Source: JALORV01 sp963707445 (GTDB lineage Bacteria > Pseudomonadota > Gammaproteobacteria > Burkholderiales > Burkholderiaceae_F). Taken from it: a DNA stretch of 64,000 nt. The DNA is taken from positions 96,451 through 160,450 of the forward strand of contig CAVPPW010000055.1 of the NCBI GenBank assembly GCA_963707445.1. The letters are read 5' to 3'. Shown here piece after piece: positions 20,469 through 30,081 of this stretch (positions within the stretch are counted from its first letter, which is position 1; the number at the start of each line of letters is the position of its first letter). The notes beneath the pieces are model-generated. The model saw only the letters and a list, made by a program, of their open reading frames with translations. It was not told the DNA's origin and made no database searches. Made by a program: the position numbers and the translations under genes.

Positions 20469-21718
20469 CTGGCCACGCTCGCCGCCCGCCGCCGGGTCGT
20501 CTTCGGACTTGCATTGGCGAGTTTCGTGCTTTCGTTCTTTCATCGGACCGCGCCGGCTGCGATCGCCGGAGAACTCGCGCGCGCATTCGACATCAGCAGC
20601 ACGGTCCTGGGGACTCTGGCTGCGACTTATTTCTACGTCTACACGGTGCTGCAGATTCCTGTCGGCGTGCTCGCCGACACAGTCGGGCCGCGCCGGCTGC
20701 TCGCGGCCGGATCGGCCGTGGCCGCCGCGGGCTCGCTATTGTTTGCGCTCGCCCCGACCTGGGAGGTGGCCGCGGTCGGACGCACGCTGGTCGGCATCGG
20801 CGTGTCGGTCGCGTTCATTTCGGTGCTGAAGCTTTCAGCCGTCTGGTTCGCCCCGCAGCGCTTTGCGACGCTGGCAGGCGTCACGATGTTCGCCGGCAAC
20901 CTCGGCGCCGTGATCGCCGGCGCGCCGCTCGCGTGGATCGTCACGCAGACGTCCTGGCGTTCGGTCTTCGTCGCGCTTGCGGCCTTTTCGGGGATACTCG
21001 CGCTCGCCACCTGGTGGTGCGTACGCGATCGGCCCGAGGACTTCGGCTATGCCGCCGTCAACCCAGCGGCGCCCTGCCGGCGCGCGGGTGCCGTGGCTCA
21101 CCGCCCTCGCCCGCGTGCTGTCAAATCCGGCGACCTGGCCGCCGTTTGTCGTCAATGTCGGAGTCGGCGGCAGCTTTCTTGCCTTCGCCGGACTCTGGGC
21201 GGTGCCCTACCTGCAGACCGTGCACGGCATGTCGCGAGTCGAGGCCGCCGCAGCACTCGAGCCTGCTGCTGCTGGGCGTCGCCTTCGGATCAATGGGCAT
21301 CGGCATCATTTCGGACCGGCTCGGCAGCCGTCGCGGCGTGATGCGCGCCGCGGTGCTGCTGTACACACTGTCGTGGCTGCCGTGGCTGCTCCACGCGCAG
21401 TGGCCAGTGTGGGCAACGCTGGTGTGGTTCCTGCTGATGGGTCTCGCACTACCGGGCTTCACGCTGTCGTGGACGATCGCGAAGGAAGCGAATCCCGCGC
21501 AGTATTCCGGCATCGCGACTTCGGTGGTCAATACCGGGATCTTTCTCGGCGCCGGCATTCTGCAGCCGCTGGTCGGCTGGGTGCTCGACCGAGGCAAGGC
21601 CAGCGGGGAACTCGCGTCGGCATGGGATCGCGGACTGATGGTGCTGGCCGGCGCGGCAGCCATGGCCCTCGTCGCGGCCGCGCTGCCAGCGCGCGCGCTC
21701 GGTGAACCGGCTCGATGA
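20469..21718 (+). CDS. MFS transporter (two frameshifts)
   Basis: This is a major facilitator family inner-membrane carrier, about 415 residues after repair. The first half shows several membrane helices with the family loop ADTVGPRRLLAAGS between helices 2 and 3. Frame breaks near 21080 and 21258, each cured by dropping one base, lead to VVNVGVGGSFLAFAGLWAVP and then to GIGIISDRLGSRRGVM and the last helices. The start is uncertain: I chose CTG at 20469, six bases after an AAGGA ribosome site, because no ATG precedes the first conserved residues. It begins just after the ClpX-like gene and overlaps the next gene by 4 bases. The substrate is unknown; a carboxylate fed into the operon's pathway is a guess. 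Confidence 0.75.
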
Positions 21719-22614
21719 GATTACGGCGATCGTGCGCGCTCGTCGCTTCCTTCACACTCGGTTGTTGCGCAGCCCCTTCCACCATGGCCATTGACGTCAC
21801 GTCGCTCTGGGACTTCAGTCAGCCAGAACTCAGTGAGCAGCGCTTTCGCGCCGCCTTGCAGACCGCGAGCGGCGACGATGCGCTGATCCTGCAGACACAG
21901 ATCGCGCGCAGCCACGGACTGCGCAAGGACTTTGCGACCGCCCGCACGATGCTGCAGGACATCGAGCCGCAGATCGCGCAGGCCGGACCGGAAGCCCGGG
22001 TGCGCTACTTCCTCGAGCTCGGCCGCACCTACGCGTCGGCGGCTCACGCCCCCGAGCAGATGACGACGCAGGACCGCGAACTTGCGCGCGCAGCCTACCG
22101 GCGTGCCCTCGACGAGGCCCGTGCGGCACGGCTCGACGGCCTGGCGATCGATGCGATCCACATGTTCGCATTCATCGACACTGCGCCGGCACAGCAGCTC
22201 GAATGGGGCCAGCAGGCACTCGCCGTCGTCGAGACTTCGACGCAGCCCGCCGCGAAGCGCTGGGAAGCCTCGATCCGCAACAACATTGGCTATGCATTGC
22301 ACCAGCTCGGCCGTTACGAAGAGGCGCTGCAGCAGTTCAGGCTCGCGCTGGCGCTGCGCGAGCGCGGCACCGACGCCGAGGCCACGCGCACAGCGCACTG
22401 GATGATCGCGTGGACCCTGCGCGCGATGGGAAAAGCCGAGGAGGCGCTGCAGATCCAGTTGCGGCTCGAGCGAGAGGCCGACGCGGCGGGACAGCCCGAT
22501 CCGTATGTCTTCGAAGAGCTGGAGGCGCTCTACCAGGCGGCCGGCGATGCCGACCGCGCTCGGCTCTATCGTCAACGCCGCGAAGCCTTGTCGCAGAAAT
22601 CCACTGGCGGCTAG
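21715..22614 (+). CDS. Exported tetratricopeptide-repeat protein
   Basis: The 299-residue protein starts with MRLRRSCALVASFTLGCCAA, a basic then hydrophobic signal sequence that could also be a lipoprotein signal with the Cys pair at residues 17-18. The body is all-helical. A clear TPR pair lies at about residues 185-245 (IRNNIGYALHQLGRYEEALQ and RTAHWMIAWTLRAMGKAEEA). Weaker repeats precede it. TPR proteins act as protein-binding scaffolds, here probably in the periplasm. ATG overlaps the stop of the MFS gene (ATGA), making it the last gene of the coupled run. No specific family was recognised. Confidence 0.72.
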   Translation: MRLRRSCALVASFTLGCCAAPSTMAIDVTSLWDFSQPELSEQRFRAALQTASGDDALILQTQIARSHGLRKDFATARTMLQDIEPQIAQAGPEARVRYFLELGRTYASAAHAPEQMTTQDRELARAAYRRALDEARAARLDGLAIDAIHMFAFIDTAPAQQLEWGQQALAVVETSTQPAAKRWEASIRNNIGYALHQLGRYEEALQQFRLALALRERGTDAEATRTAHWMIAWTLRAMGKAEEALQIQLRLEREADAAGQPDPYVFEELEALYQAAGDADRARLYRQRREALSQKSTGG

Positions 22615-22645
22615 GAGTGCAATACCGGCGCGCGGCCGGGTCCGG

Positions 22646-23542
22646 TCAAAGCCCTTCGGGAAGAGGGATCCATTCAGTCGAATCCAGCGTCGGCAACGGC
22701 ATGCGTCCGGCCGCCCAGTCCGCTTTCGCCTGTTCGATCCGTTCCTTGCGCGACGAGACGAAGTTCCACCAGATGTGGCGCGGCCCGACCGCCTCGCCGC
22801 CGAGCGTCATCACCGTCGCGCGTCCGGGCGCGGTCAGCGCCACCGGCGCGCCCTCGGGAAAGACCAGCATCGTCTTCGCCTCATATGCTCGGCCGCCCCA
22901 CTCCACCGCACCGCTGACGATGTACGCGGCGCGCTCGGGGTACTCGTCAGGCAACTCGACGCGCGCACCGGGCTGCATCTCCAGGTGCGCGTAGAACAAC
23001 GGTGAGAGCGTGTGCACGGCGCTGATCACGCCGAATGCCGAACCGGCGATCAAGCTGCCGGAGACCGCCGGCAGCGTGATCAGCGGGATCTGCTCGCGGC
23101 CGTAGTGCTCGAAGCTCGGCTCGGTCTCCTCCAGCGCGTCGGGCAGAGCGACCCAGGCCTGCAGGCCATGCACCATGCCGCCATCGTCACGCATCGAATC
23201 GAAGCGTTCCGAATGGCTGATGCCGCGTCCCGCCGTCATCCAGTTCACTTCGCCCGGCCGAATCACCTGCTCGACGCCCAGTGAGTCGCGATGCGTGAGT
23301 TCGCCGGCGATCAGATAGGTCACTGTGGCCAGGCCAATGTGCGGATGCGGACGCACATCGGCACTGCGCGGCACCGGCGCGGGCAGCTGCATCGGGCCGA
23401 TGTGATCGAGAAAGATGAACGGCCCGACCATGCGGCGTCGGACGTACGGCAGCACGCGGCCGACACTGAAGCCGCCGAGATCGCGCTCGCGCGCCGGAAA
23501 GACGAGCCCCGCTGCAGCGTCGAGATCAGGGTCTTCGTTCAT
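22646..23542 (-). CDS. Pirin family protein (bicupin)
   Basis: Pirins are metal-binding bicupin proteins; some bacterial ones have quercetinase activity and others modulate enzymes. The 298-residue protein has RRMVGPFIFLDHIGPMQ, the metal site DVRPHPHIGLATVTYLIAGE with its His residues, HRDSLGVEQVIRPGEVNWMT and GRGISHSERFD, all diagnostic of the N-terminal cupin. The C-terminal cupin contains PLFYAHLEMQPGARVELPDE. It converges with the TPR gene, and SRPBCC and quinone-reductase genes lie upstream on the same strand. The role here is unknown. Confidence 0.9.
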   Translation of the reverse strand: MNEDPDLDAAAGLVFPARERDLGGFSVGRVLPYVRRRMVGPFIFLDHIGPMQLPAPVPRSADVRPHPHIGLATVTYLIAGELTHRDSLGVEQVIRPGEVNWMTAGRGISHSERFDSMRDDGGMVHGLQAWVALPDALEETEPSFEHYGREQIPLITLPAVSGSLIAGSAFGVISAVHTLSPLFYAHLEMQPGARVELPDEYPERAAYIVSGAVEWGGRAYEAKTMLVFPEGAPVALTAPGRATVMTLGGEAVGPRHIWWNFVSSRKERIEQAKADWAAGRMPLPTLDSTEWIPLPEGL

Positions 23543-23556
23543 CTGTGCTGCCGCCG

Positions 23557-24145
23557 CTACTTCTTCTGCGCCGCTTGTTCATGCATCTTGCGCAGCTGGC
23601 CGAGCCACTCGGTCCAGTCGTAAGGCCGCCCCTCGCTCCAGCGCTTCTGCAGGTTGGCGAGCACATTGCCCCACGCACGTTCGAAGTACGCGTGGGCCTT
23701 GTCCCATTGCCCGCCGTCGCCCCAGCCGGTGTGATGGATCGTGACGCGCGTCTGCTTGTCGGTCACCGGCTCGAAACGAACCGTCACGAAAGTGTGCTGG
23801 TCGCGCACCTCGGGCAGGCTCGGCGGCGCGTTCCAGTCGAACGAGATCATCTTCTTCGGCTGCAGCGCCATGTACTTCATATCGTCGGCGCCCTTGAGTC
23901 CAGGTTCGGCCATCGGATCGAAATAGATCTGGAACGCACCGCCGACCTTCGGCTCGATCTTCGCGTCTGGCGCGAAGAACCCGATGATTCCCTCGCGCGT
24001 CGTCCAGCTGTCCCATGCCTGGTCGAGCGTCGCATCGATCGACCACCGACTTGTCGATGGCGCGCTCGGCCGAGCGGGCCGATCCGGCCGCCACGAGCGC
24101 GACGGTCGCCGCCAGCGCCGCACCCAGCAAGACATTGCGATACAT
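23557..24145 (-). CDS. SRPBCC (AHSA1-like) domain protein with signal peptide (one frameshift)
   Basis: The SRPBCC fold binds hydrophobic ligands in a deep pocket. The N-terminus MYRNVLLGAALAATVALVAA followed by GSARSAERA is a signal peptide, so the protein is probably periplasmic, which is unusual for AHSA1-like members. One extra base near 24040 breaks the frame. After it comes ATLDQAWDSWTTREGIIGFF, then PKVGGAFQIYFDP, KMISFDWNAPPSLPE and RVTIHHTGWGDGGQWDKAH, the typical AHSA1 order. The repaired length is about 195 residues. It lies 14 bases upstream of the pirin start, so they may be co-transcribed. Confidence 0.8.
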
Positions 24146-24189
24146 CGCGGACTCCTCAGCCAGTTGTCGCAGTCGAGAGCTTACGAAAC

Positions 24190-25171
24190 TCAGGACCAGG
24201 GATCGATGATCAGCTTGCCGATCGCACGGCGTTCGAGCAGGGCCTGGAGCGCCTGCGGTGTTTCGCGCAGCGGATACGCACGAGAGACGTGCGGCTTCAG
24301 CTTGCCCTGCGCGAGCCAGCCAAAGAGCTCACCCAGCATCCTGGCGTTCTCGCGCGGTTCGCGCTTCGCAAACTCGCCCCAGAAGACGCCGACCGCCGAG
24401 GTGCCCTTGATCAGCAGCAGGTTGGCCGGTAGCTGCGGGATCTGACCGTCGGCGAAGCCGACGACCAGCAGGCGCCCGCGCCACGCGAGGCTGCGCAGCG
24501 CCGCTTCGGTGTAGCGACCGCCGACCGGGTCATAGATCACGTCGACGCCGCGGCCGCCGGTCGCGTCCTTCAGCGCCTCGCGCAGATCGACGCGACCGTA
24601 GTTGATCGACACATCGGCGCCGTGCTCGCGCGCGGCGGCGAGCTTCTCGTCGCTCGACGCGGCCGCGATCACCGTCGCGCCGGCAATCTTCCCGAGTTCC
24701 ACCGCGGCGAGGCCGACGCCGCCGCCGGCGCCGAGCACCGCGAGCGTCTCGCCGGCCTTCAGTCCCGCGCGGTCGAACAACGCGTGGTGCGAGGTCGCGT
24801 AGGTCAGCGTGAAGGCCGCGGCGGTGTCGCTCGCGACGCCCTCCGGCAGCGGCGCCACCCGCGTCGCCGGTGCGCAGACGAACTGCGCGAAACCGCCGGT
24901 GCCGACGAAGGCAGCGACTCGGTCGCCCGCTCTTCAGATTCTGGACCTCGGCTCCGACCGCATCGATCGTTCCCGCTACTTCGGTTCCGGGAATGAACGG
25001 CAGCGGCGGCTGCACCTGGTACTTCTTCTGCACGATCAGCGCGTCGGGAAAGTTGACCCCGGCCGCCTCGACGCGGACGCGGACGTCCCCGGCGCCGGGC
25101 TCGGGCAGGTCGAGGTCGACGAGCGCCAGGCGCTCGGGCGGACCCCACTCGACACACTGGATGGCCTTCAT
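24190..25171 (-). CDS. Quinone oxidoreductase-like MDR family protein (one frameshift)
   Basis: This is a medium-chain reductase of the NADPH:quinone oxidoreductase group. The N-terminal catalytic domain has GVNFPDALIVQKKYQVQPPL and FIPGTEVAGTIDAVG. An extra G near 24930, where LKSGDRVAAF is expected, breaks the frame. The NADPH-binding domain then reads VLGAGGGVGLAAVELGKIAG and VDVIYDPVGGRYTEAALRSL. The repaired length is about 326 residues. No zinc-ligand Cys cluster is visible, as expected for this subgroup. It is divergent from the acyl-CoA dehydrogenase with 82 bases between, a likely shared promoter region. The substrate may be an enoyl or quinone compound. Confidence 0.88.
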
Positions 25172-25253
25172 CGTTCCTCCTGCTGCACGACTCTACACGC
25201 GGCGCCGGCCGCGCGCTGCCGGCTGCGCTATCCTGATCCGAGGAGGAGCGATC

Positions 25254-26487
25254 ATGGACTTCAACTACTCGGACCGTGTGCAGGAATTGCGCGAACGCGT
25301 GACGGCTTTCATGCAGCAGCATGTTTACCCGGTGGAACGACGCTTTCATGACGAAGTCGAGGAAAACACCCGCAAGGGCGTCCGCTGGACCCCGACGCGC
25401 CTGATCGAAGAGCTGAAGCCGAAGGCCCGCGCGGCCGGGCTGTGGAATCTCTTCCTGCCTCAATCGACGCATGGCGCCGGACTGACGAATCTCGAATACG
25501 CGCCGCTTGCGGAGATCATGGGCCGCGTGCCGTGGGCCTCCGAAGTCTTCAACTGTTCGGCGCCGGACACCGGCAACATGGAAACGATCGAGCGCTACGG
25601 CTCGGCTGAGCAGAAGGAGAAGTGGCTCAAGCCGCTGCTCGCCGGCGAGATCCGCTCGGCGTTCGCGATGACCGAACCCGAGGTGGCGTCGTCGGACGCA
25701 ACCAATATCCAGACTTCGATGCGGCGTGATGGCGACCAGTACGTGATCAATGGCCGCAAGTGGTGGACTTCCGGCGCAGGCGATCCGCGCTGTCGCATCT
25801 ACATCGTGATGGGCAAGACCGATCCGGAAGCGCCGAAGCACACGCAGCAGTCGATGATCCTGGTGCCATCGGACACGCCGGGCATGAAGGTCGTCAGGCC
25901 ACTCAACGTGTTCGGCTACGACGACGCGCCGCACGGTCACATGGAAATCCTGTTCGAGAACGTGCGCGTGCCGGTGTCGAACATCCTGCTCGGCGAAGGT
26001 CGCGGCTTCGAGATCGCGCAGGGACGTCTCGGCCCCGGCCGCATTCACCACTGCATGCGTTCGATCGGCCTGGCCGAGCGTGCGCTCGAGCTGATGTGCA
26101 CGCGACTCGCGCACGCGCGTCGCCTTCGGCAAGCCGGTCGCGCGCCAGACCGTCTGGCAGGAACGCATTGCGGAGGCGCGCTGCATGATCGACCAGGCGC
26201 GCCTGCTGACGCTGAAGGCGGCCTGGATGATGGACACCGTCGGCAACAAGGCGGCGAAAGCGGAAATCGCGATGATCAAGGTCGTCGCGCCGAACGTCGC
26301 CTGCACGGTGCTCGACTGGGCGATCCAGGCGCACGGCGGTGGCGGCATGTGCGACGACTTTCCGATCGCCTACGCCTACACGCTGGCACGCACCTTGCGG
26401 CTCGCTGATGGACCCGACGAGGTCCATCGCAACGCGATCGCCAAGTTCGAGATCGCCAAGCACGTACCCCTGCCCCCCAAACACTGA
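25254..26487 (+). CDS. Acyl-CoA dehydrogenase, ACAD11-like (one frameshift)
   Basis: This FAD enzyme acts on acyl-CoA thioesters. The wording is very close to the dehydrogenase half of ACAD10/ACAD11: FNCSAPDTGNMETIERYG, MTEPEVASSDATNIQTSMRR, KWWTSGAGDPRCRIYIVMGK, LGPGRIHHCMRSIGLAERAL and, at the end, LRLADGPDEVHRNAIAKFE. An extra base near 26110 breaks the frame; the repaired length is about 410 residues. A strong AGGAGG site lies just before ATG 25254. In ACAD10/11 and the LvaA/LvaC system this domain works on 4-phosphoacyl-CoA made by an APH-like kinase, and such a kinase is encoded at 18375-19418. The GST gene follows after 8 bases. Confidence 0.9.
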
Positions 26488-26495
26488 GGCTGAGC

Positions 26496-27185
26496 ATGAT
26501 CGAGGTCTACAGCTGGGCCACCCCGAACGGGCACAAGGTTCACATCATGCTCGAGGAGTGCGGCCTGCCGTACGCGGTGCACGCGGTCGACATCGGCGCT
26601 GGCGATCAGTTCACGCCCGAATTTCTCGCGATCAGCCCGAACAACAAGATTCCAGCGATCGTCGACAGCGACGGGCCGGATGGCAAGCCAATATCGCTCT
26701 TCGAGTCCGGGGCGATCCTGATCTATCTCGCCGGCAAGTCGGGCCGGTTCTTGCCTGATGACACGCGCGGTAAGTACGTCGCGCTGCAGTGGCTGATGTT
26801 CCAGAAAGGCGGCGTCGGACCGATGCTGGGCCAGGCGCATCACTTTCGCCTCTATGCGCCGGAAAAGATCGAGTACGCGATCAAGCGCTATACCAACGAA
26901 GCGAAGCGCCTATATGCCGTGATGGACCGGCGGCTCGCAGAGGTCGAGTACTTCGCCGGCAGCTACTCGATCGCCGACATCGCGATCTTCCCCTGGACGC
27001 GCTCGCACGCGAACCAAGGGGTCGATCTCGCCGAGTATCCGAACTTCAAGCGCTGGTACGACGCCATCGAGGCGCGCCCCGCGGTGCAGCGCGGCGTTCA
27101 AGTGCTGGCGGACCGCCGCAAGCCCATCACCGACGACAAGGCGCGCGACATGCTGTTCGGCGCTCAGCAGTACGCCAGACGCTGA
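26496..27185 (+). CDS. Glutathione S-transferase family protein (YfcG/YghU-like)
   Basis: The 229-residue cytoplasmic protein has a thioredoxin-fold N-terminal half starting IEVYSWATPNGHKVHIMLEE. The glutathione-binding segment SPNNKIPAIVD with its cis-Pro and then FESGAILIYLAGKSGRFLP follow. The helical C-terminal domain contains FAGSYSIADIAIFPWTRSHA. The early TPNG, where a Thr/Asn pair replaces the usual Tyr or Ser, points to the nu-class disulfide-bond oxidoreductases. It is probably co-transcribed with the acyl-CoA dehydrogenase. Confidence 0.88.
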   Translation: MIEVYSWATPNGHKVHIMLEECGLPYAVHAVDIGAGDQFTPEFLAISPNNKIPAIVDSDGPDGKPISLFESGAILIYLAGKSGRFLPDDTRGKYVALQWLMFQKGGVGPMLGQAHHFRLYAPEKIEYAIKRYTNEAKRLYAVMDRRLAEVEYFAGSYSIADIAIFPWTRSHANQGVDLAEYPNFKRWYDAIEARPAVQRGVQVLADRRKPITDDKARDMLFGAQQYARR

Positions 27186-27324
27186 AGGGCGGGTACGCGA
27201 CCCTGGACTGCTTCAGGTCTCAAATTACTCGCAAGCTAGCGCTTCATTTCCAGCGGCACGCTTTGCAGCTTCAAATCAGAACCGAGCCGAGGCTGGTCCG
27301 AAGAAGCGGTGCACCGTCGCTGTC

Positions 27325-29232
27325 TCAGTGGACGGTGGCACCGACTTTTGTGCTGAGGATTTGCGCCAATTCGCTCTGATCCACGGGCTTCACGAGATGC
27401 ATGTCAAAGCCTGCGTCGCGCGATTTTTCGCGGTCGGCCGGTTGTCCCCAACCGGTCACCGCGATGATCTCAGTCGGTGCGTCCGGTCTTAGCCGCCTGA
27501 GCCGCCGCGCAACTTCGTAGCCGTCGAGACCTGGCATCCCGATATCAAGCAGCACTACATCGGGTCGAAATTCGGCTGCGATGCGAAGAGCCTCGACACC
27601 GTCATGCGCGACAGTCGTGACGTGCCCAAGGGATAGGAGAAGCAGCCTAAGTGAGACGGCCGCATCCACGTTGTCATCAACGATGAGGATGCGGCGCGGA
27701 TTCGCGCCGGCCTTCTGCAGTTCCCTGATCGAAGCTTCCTGAAGGACGGATTGGGGATCGTGCAGCACGGGAAGTCGCAGCGTGAACTCGCTGCCCTTGC
27801 CCTCGCCTTCGCTCTGAGCGACCACAGAGCCGCCGTGCAGATCGGCAATGCTGCGGACGAGCGCCAAGCCGATTCCCAGTCCTTCTCTGAAGCGCTTCTC
27901 GGGTGGCCGCCCCTGCACAAACAAATCGAAGATTCGATCGATAAAGTCCGCGCTGATCCCTCGTCCAGAATCGCGCACCCTAATGACTGCTGCACTCTCA
28001 TCGACACTGACTTTCAACGCTATCACGCCGCCCTCGGGCGTATAGCGTGCGGCGTTGTTCAAGAGGTTTGCCACCAGCTGCGCCAACCGCGGCAAGTCCC
28101 CATTGACGAGGATCTGTTCGCCTGGCATGTCGACAGTGAAGTTGTGCCGCCCTTCTGCGATGGCAGGGCCGGAGGTCTCAGCGGCTTGCCGAATGACTTC
28201 GGCGAGATCTACCAGGTCGTGTCGTATTTCAAGCTTGCCACGCGTCATACGGGCTATGTCGAGCATGTCGTCGACGATGCGTTGCAGCTGTGCGCTTTGC
28301 CGATCGATGGTCTGTCGCATGGCTTCGTGGCTCGGGTGACCCGCAGGTGTGTTCGCCATGACCTGAACTGCACTCCGGATCGGCGCAAGCGGATTTCTGA
28401 GCTCATGCGCGAGCATCGCGAGAAACTCATTGATGTTCTTCGTTGCGGTCTCGAGCTGCGCCAAATGACGCCGCTCTGTGAGGTCTTGCGTGATCTTTGC
28501 GAATCCGCGCAGTTCACCCGAACTGTCGTACAAGGAGTTCACAACAACCCGCGCCCAATAGCGTTCTCCGTTCTTCTTGACCCGCCAATCCTCATCCTCG
28601 GCGCGGCCGACCTTGCGCGCGAGAGCCAGCTCTGCCCATGGCTTCCCTGCGTCAATCTGTTCCTGCAGATAAAAGCGCGAGAAATGCTTTCCGATAATCT
28701 CGCCTCGCGTGTAACCACTGATCCGCCGGGCTCCGGTGTTCCAACTCGTGACAATGCCCTCTGGATCCAGCATGAACACGGAGTAATCCGTGACGCCTTC
28801 AACCAGCAACCGAAACCGCTCCTCACTCTCGCGCAGCGCCTCTTCGTACTCCCTCCGCCCCGTCAGATCTCGCGTGATCTTCGAAAACCCGAGCAAGAGG
28901 CCCTGCTCATCGCGCAGCGTCGTAATGACGACGCTCGCCCAGAATCGAGAGCCATCCTTGCGAACTCGCCAGCCCTCGTCTTCAAATCGGCCTTCGGCCG
29001 TGGCGACTTTCAATTCGTGCTCGGGCCAGCCGCTTTGAACGGATTCACGGGTGTAAAACACCGAGAAGTGACGCCCGATGATCTCGTCCGCAGCGTATCC
29101 CTTGATGCGCTCGGCGCCGGCATTCCACGTGCTGATGCGGCCCGCCGGATCCAGCAGAAAAAGCGCGTAATCCTTGGTCTGCTCAATTGCGAGCCGGTAA
29201 AGATCCAAACTGACGTCCTTCTTGTCCGCCAT
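27325..29232 (-). CDS. Hybrid sensor histidine kinase/response regulator (PAS-PAS-HisKA-HATPase-REC)
   Basis: The 635-residue protein has no membrane segment and is probably a cytoplasmic sensor. Two PAS domains with PAC motifs occupy about residues 10-130 (YALFLLDPAGRISTWNAGAE) and 135-260 (YSVFMLDPEGIVTSWNTGAR). The HisKA domain has the phospho-acceptor His in FLAMLAHELRNPLAPIRS. The ATPase domain has NLLNNAARYTPEGG, VRDSGRGIS and GLGIGLALVRSIADLHGG. A C-terminal receiver starts ILIVDDNVDAAVSL, with the acceptor Asp in VVLLDIGMPGLDGYE and the conserved Lys in LVKPVD. No separate response regulator is adjacent, so output probably passes to a distant partner. The PAS ligand is unknown. Confidence 0.93.
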   Translation of the reverse strand: MADKKDVSLDLYRLAIEQTKDYALFLLDPAGRISTWNAGAERIKGYAADEIIGRHFSVFYTRESVQSGWPEHELKVATAEGRFEDEGWRVRKDGSRFWASVVITTLRDEQGLLLGFSKITRDLTGRREYEEALRESEERFRLLVEGVTDYSVFMLDPEGIVTSWNTGARRISGYTRGEIIGKHFSRFYLQEQIDAGKPWAELALARKVGRAEDEDWRVKKNGERYWARVVVNSLYDSSGELRGFAKITQDLTERRHLAQLETATKNINEFLAMLAHELRNPLAPIRSAVQVMANTPAGHPSHEAMRQTIDRQSAQLQRIVDDMLDIARMTRGKLEIRHDLVDLAEVIRQAAETSGPAIAEGRHNFTVDMPGEQILVNGDLPRLAQLVANLLNNAARYTPEGGVIALKVSVDESAAVIRVRDSGRGISADFIDRIFDLFVQGRPPEKRFREGLGIGLALVRSIADLHGGSVVAQSEGEGKGSEFTLRLPVLHDPQSVLQEASIRELQKAGANPRRILIVDDNVDAAVSLRLLLLSLGHVTTVAHDGVEALRIAAEFRPDVVLLDIGMPGLDGYEVARRLRRLRPDAPTEIIAVTGWGQPADREKSRDAGFDMHLVKPVDQSELAQILSTKVGATVH

Positions 29233-29472
29233 GCCGAACTTCCAGACGGGAGCCGACGGTGCGGGCAGATTCGCACCAGACGCTGCCGGTGCTTCGCCTC
29301 AATAAACCTGACAGCCCGCAAACTCCGGAAGCGTCGCAATTGAAACCGCAGGTTGATCCTCGCCATGCGCTGCGAGCAAATATCGTGCCTCGCGCGCCGA
29401 CAACGGTGCTACATCGAGACCTGCGCGACCGACCGTGCGGATGACGCGCTTGACGCGTTGGGTGCGCTTAAG

Positions 29473-29931
29473 CTACTTCGACCACGACTGCAGTTCGATC
29501 ACGTTTCCCTCTGGATCGGTCACGTAGACCCAGGTGACCTTCGATCCGGTCGCCGTTGTTAGCGTGACTACGTCCCCGACCGGTTGTCCACCCGCCGCAA
29601 GCACCGCCTCGCGTGCCGAGGTTACGTCGTCCACCACAAAAGCAATGTGCCCGAAGCCCGGGCGGTTCACCGCCACGTCGGGTTTGTCTTTGAGGATGTT
29701 GTAGTTGAAGATCTCGAGCGTCGGTCCCTCCGGCCCGTGCCCCGGCAATCGCAGGTGCGCTCCGCGCAGTTCGGCTCCTGGAATACCGGTTCCCCGCTCG
29801 AGGTCCTTGCCTTTGAAGTCGCGCTCCGGCGGAACCGGCATGCAGCCGAACTGCTCCTGGTAGAAACGCGCCAGTTCTCTCCAGTCCTGCGCGATCAGAT
29901 TCGTGTGGCCGTACCTTGCGCCAGGGATCAC
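29473..29931 (-). CDS. VOC (glyoxalase/bleomycin-resistance) family protein
   Basis: The vicinal oxygen chelate fold binds a metal in paired beta-alpha-beta-beta-beta modules. From GTG 29931 the protein is 152 residues. That start is preceded by a strong GGGAGG site and gives GARYGHTNLIAQDWRELARF, the expected first module. The second module has GFGHIAFVVDDVTSAREAVL and ends VYVTDPEGNVIELQSWSK. The His and terminal Glu positions of the metal site are present. An open frame extends upstream to 30024 without family similarity. The substrate cannot be read; lactoylglutathione lyase-like enzymes and resistance proteins share this fold. Confidence 0.85.
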   Translation of the reverse strand: MIPGARYGHTNLIAQDWRELARFYQEQFGCMPVPPERDFKGKDLERGTGIPGAELRGAHLRLPGHGPEGPTLEIFNYNILKDKPDVAVNRPGFGHIAFVVDDVTSAREAVLAAGGQPVGDVVTLTTATGSKVTWVYVTDPEGNVIELQSWSK

Positions 29932-30081
29932 GGCTTGCCTCCCTCGAAACTTCTGTCTGCCTAGGGGCCCTGAACACTGGGCGATGTGCTGGTGCGCATT
30001 TGTGATTATCGAAATAGGAACCAACCTACTCGCCCGTTACCGCCCGCGTCTGCCGAATATTCACGGACCTTCTTTGGCACA

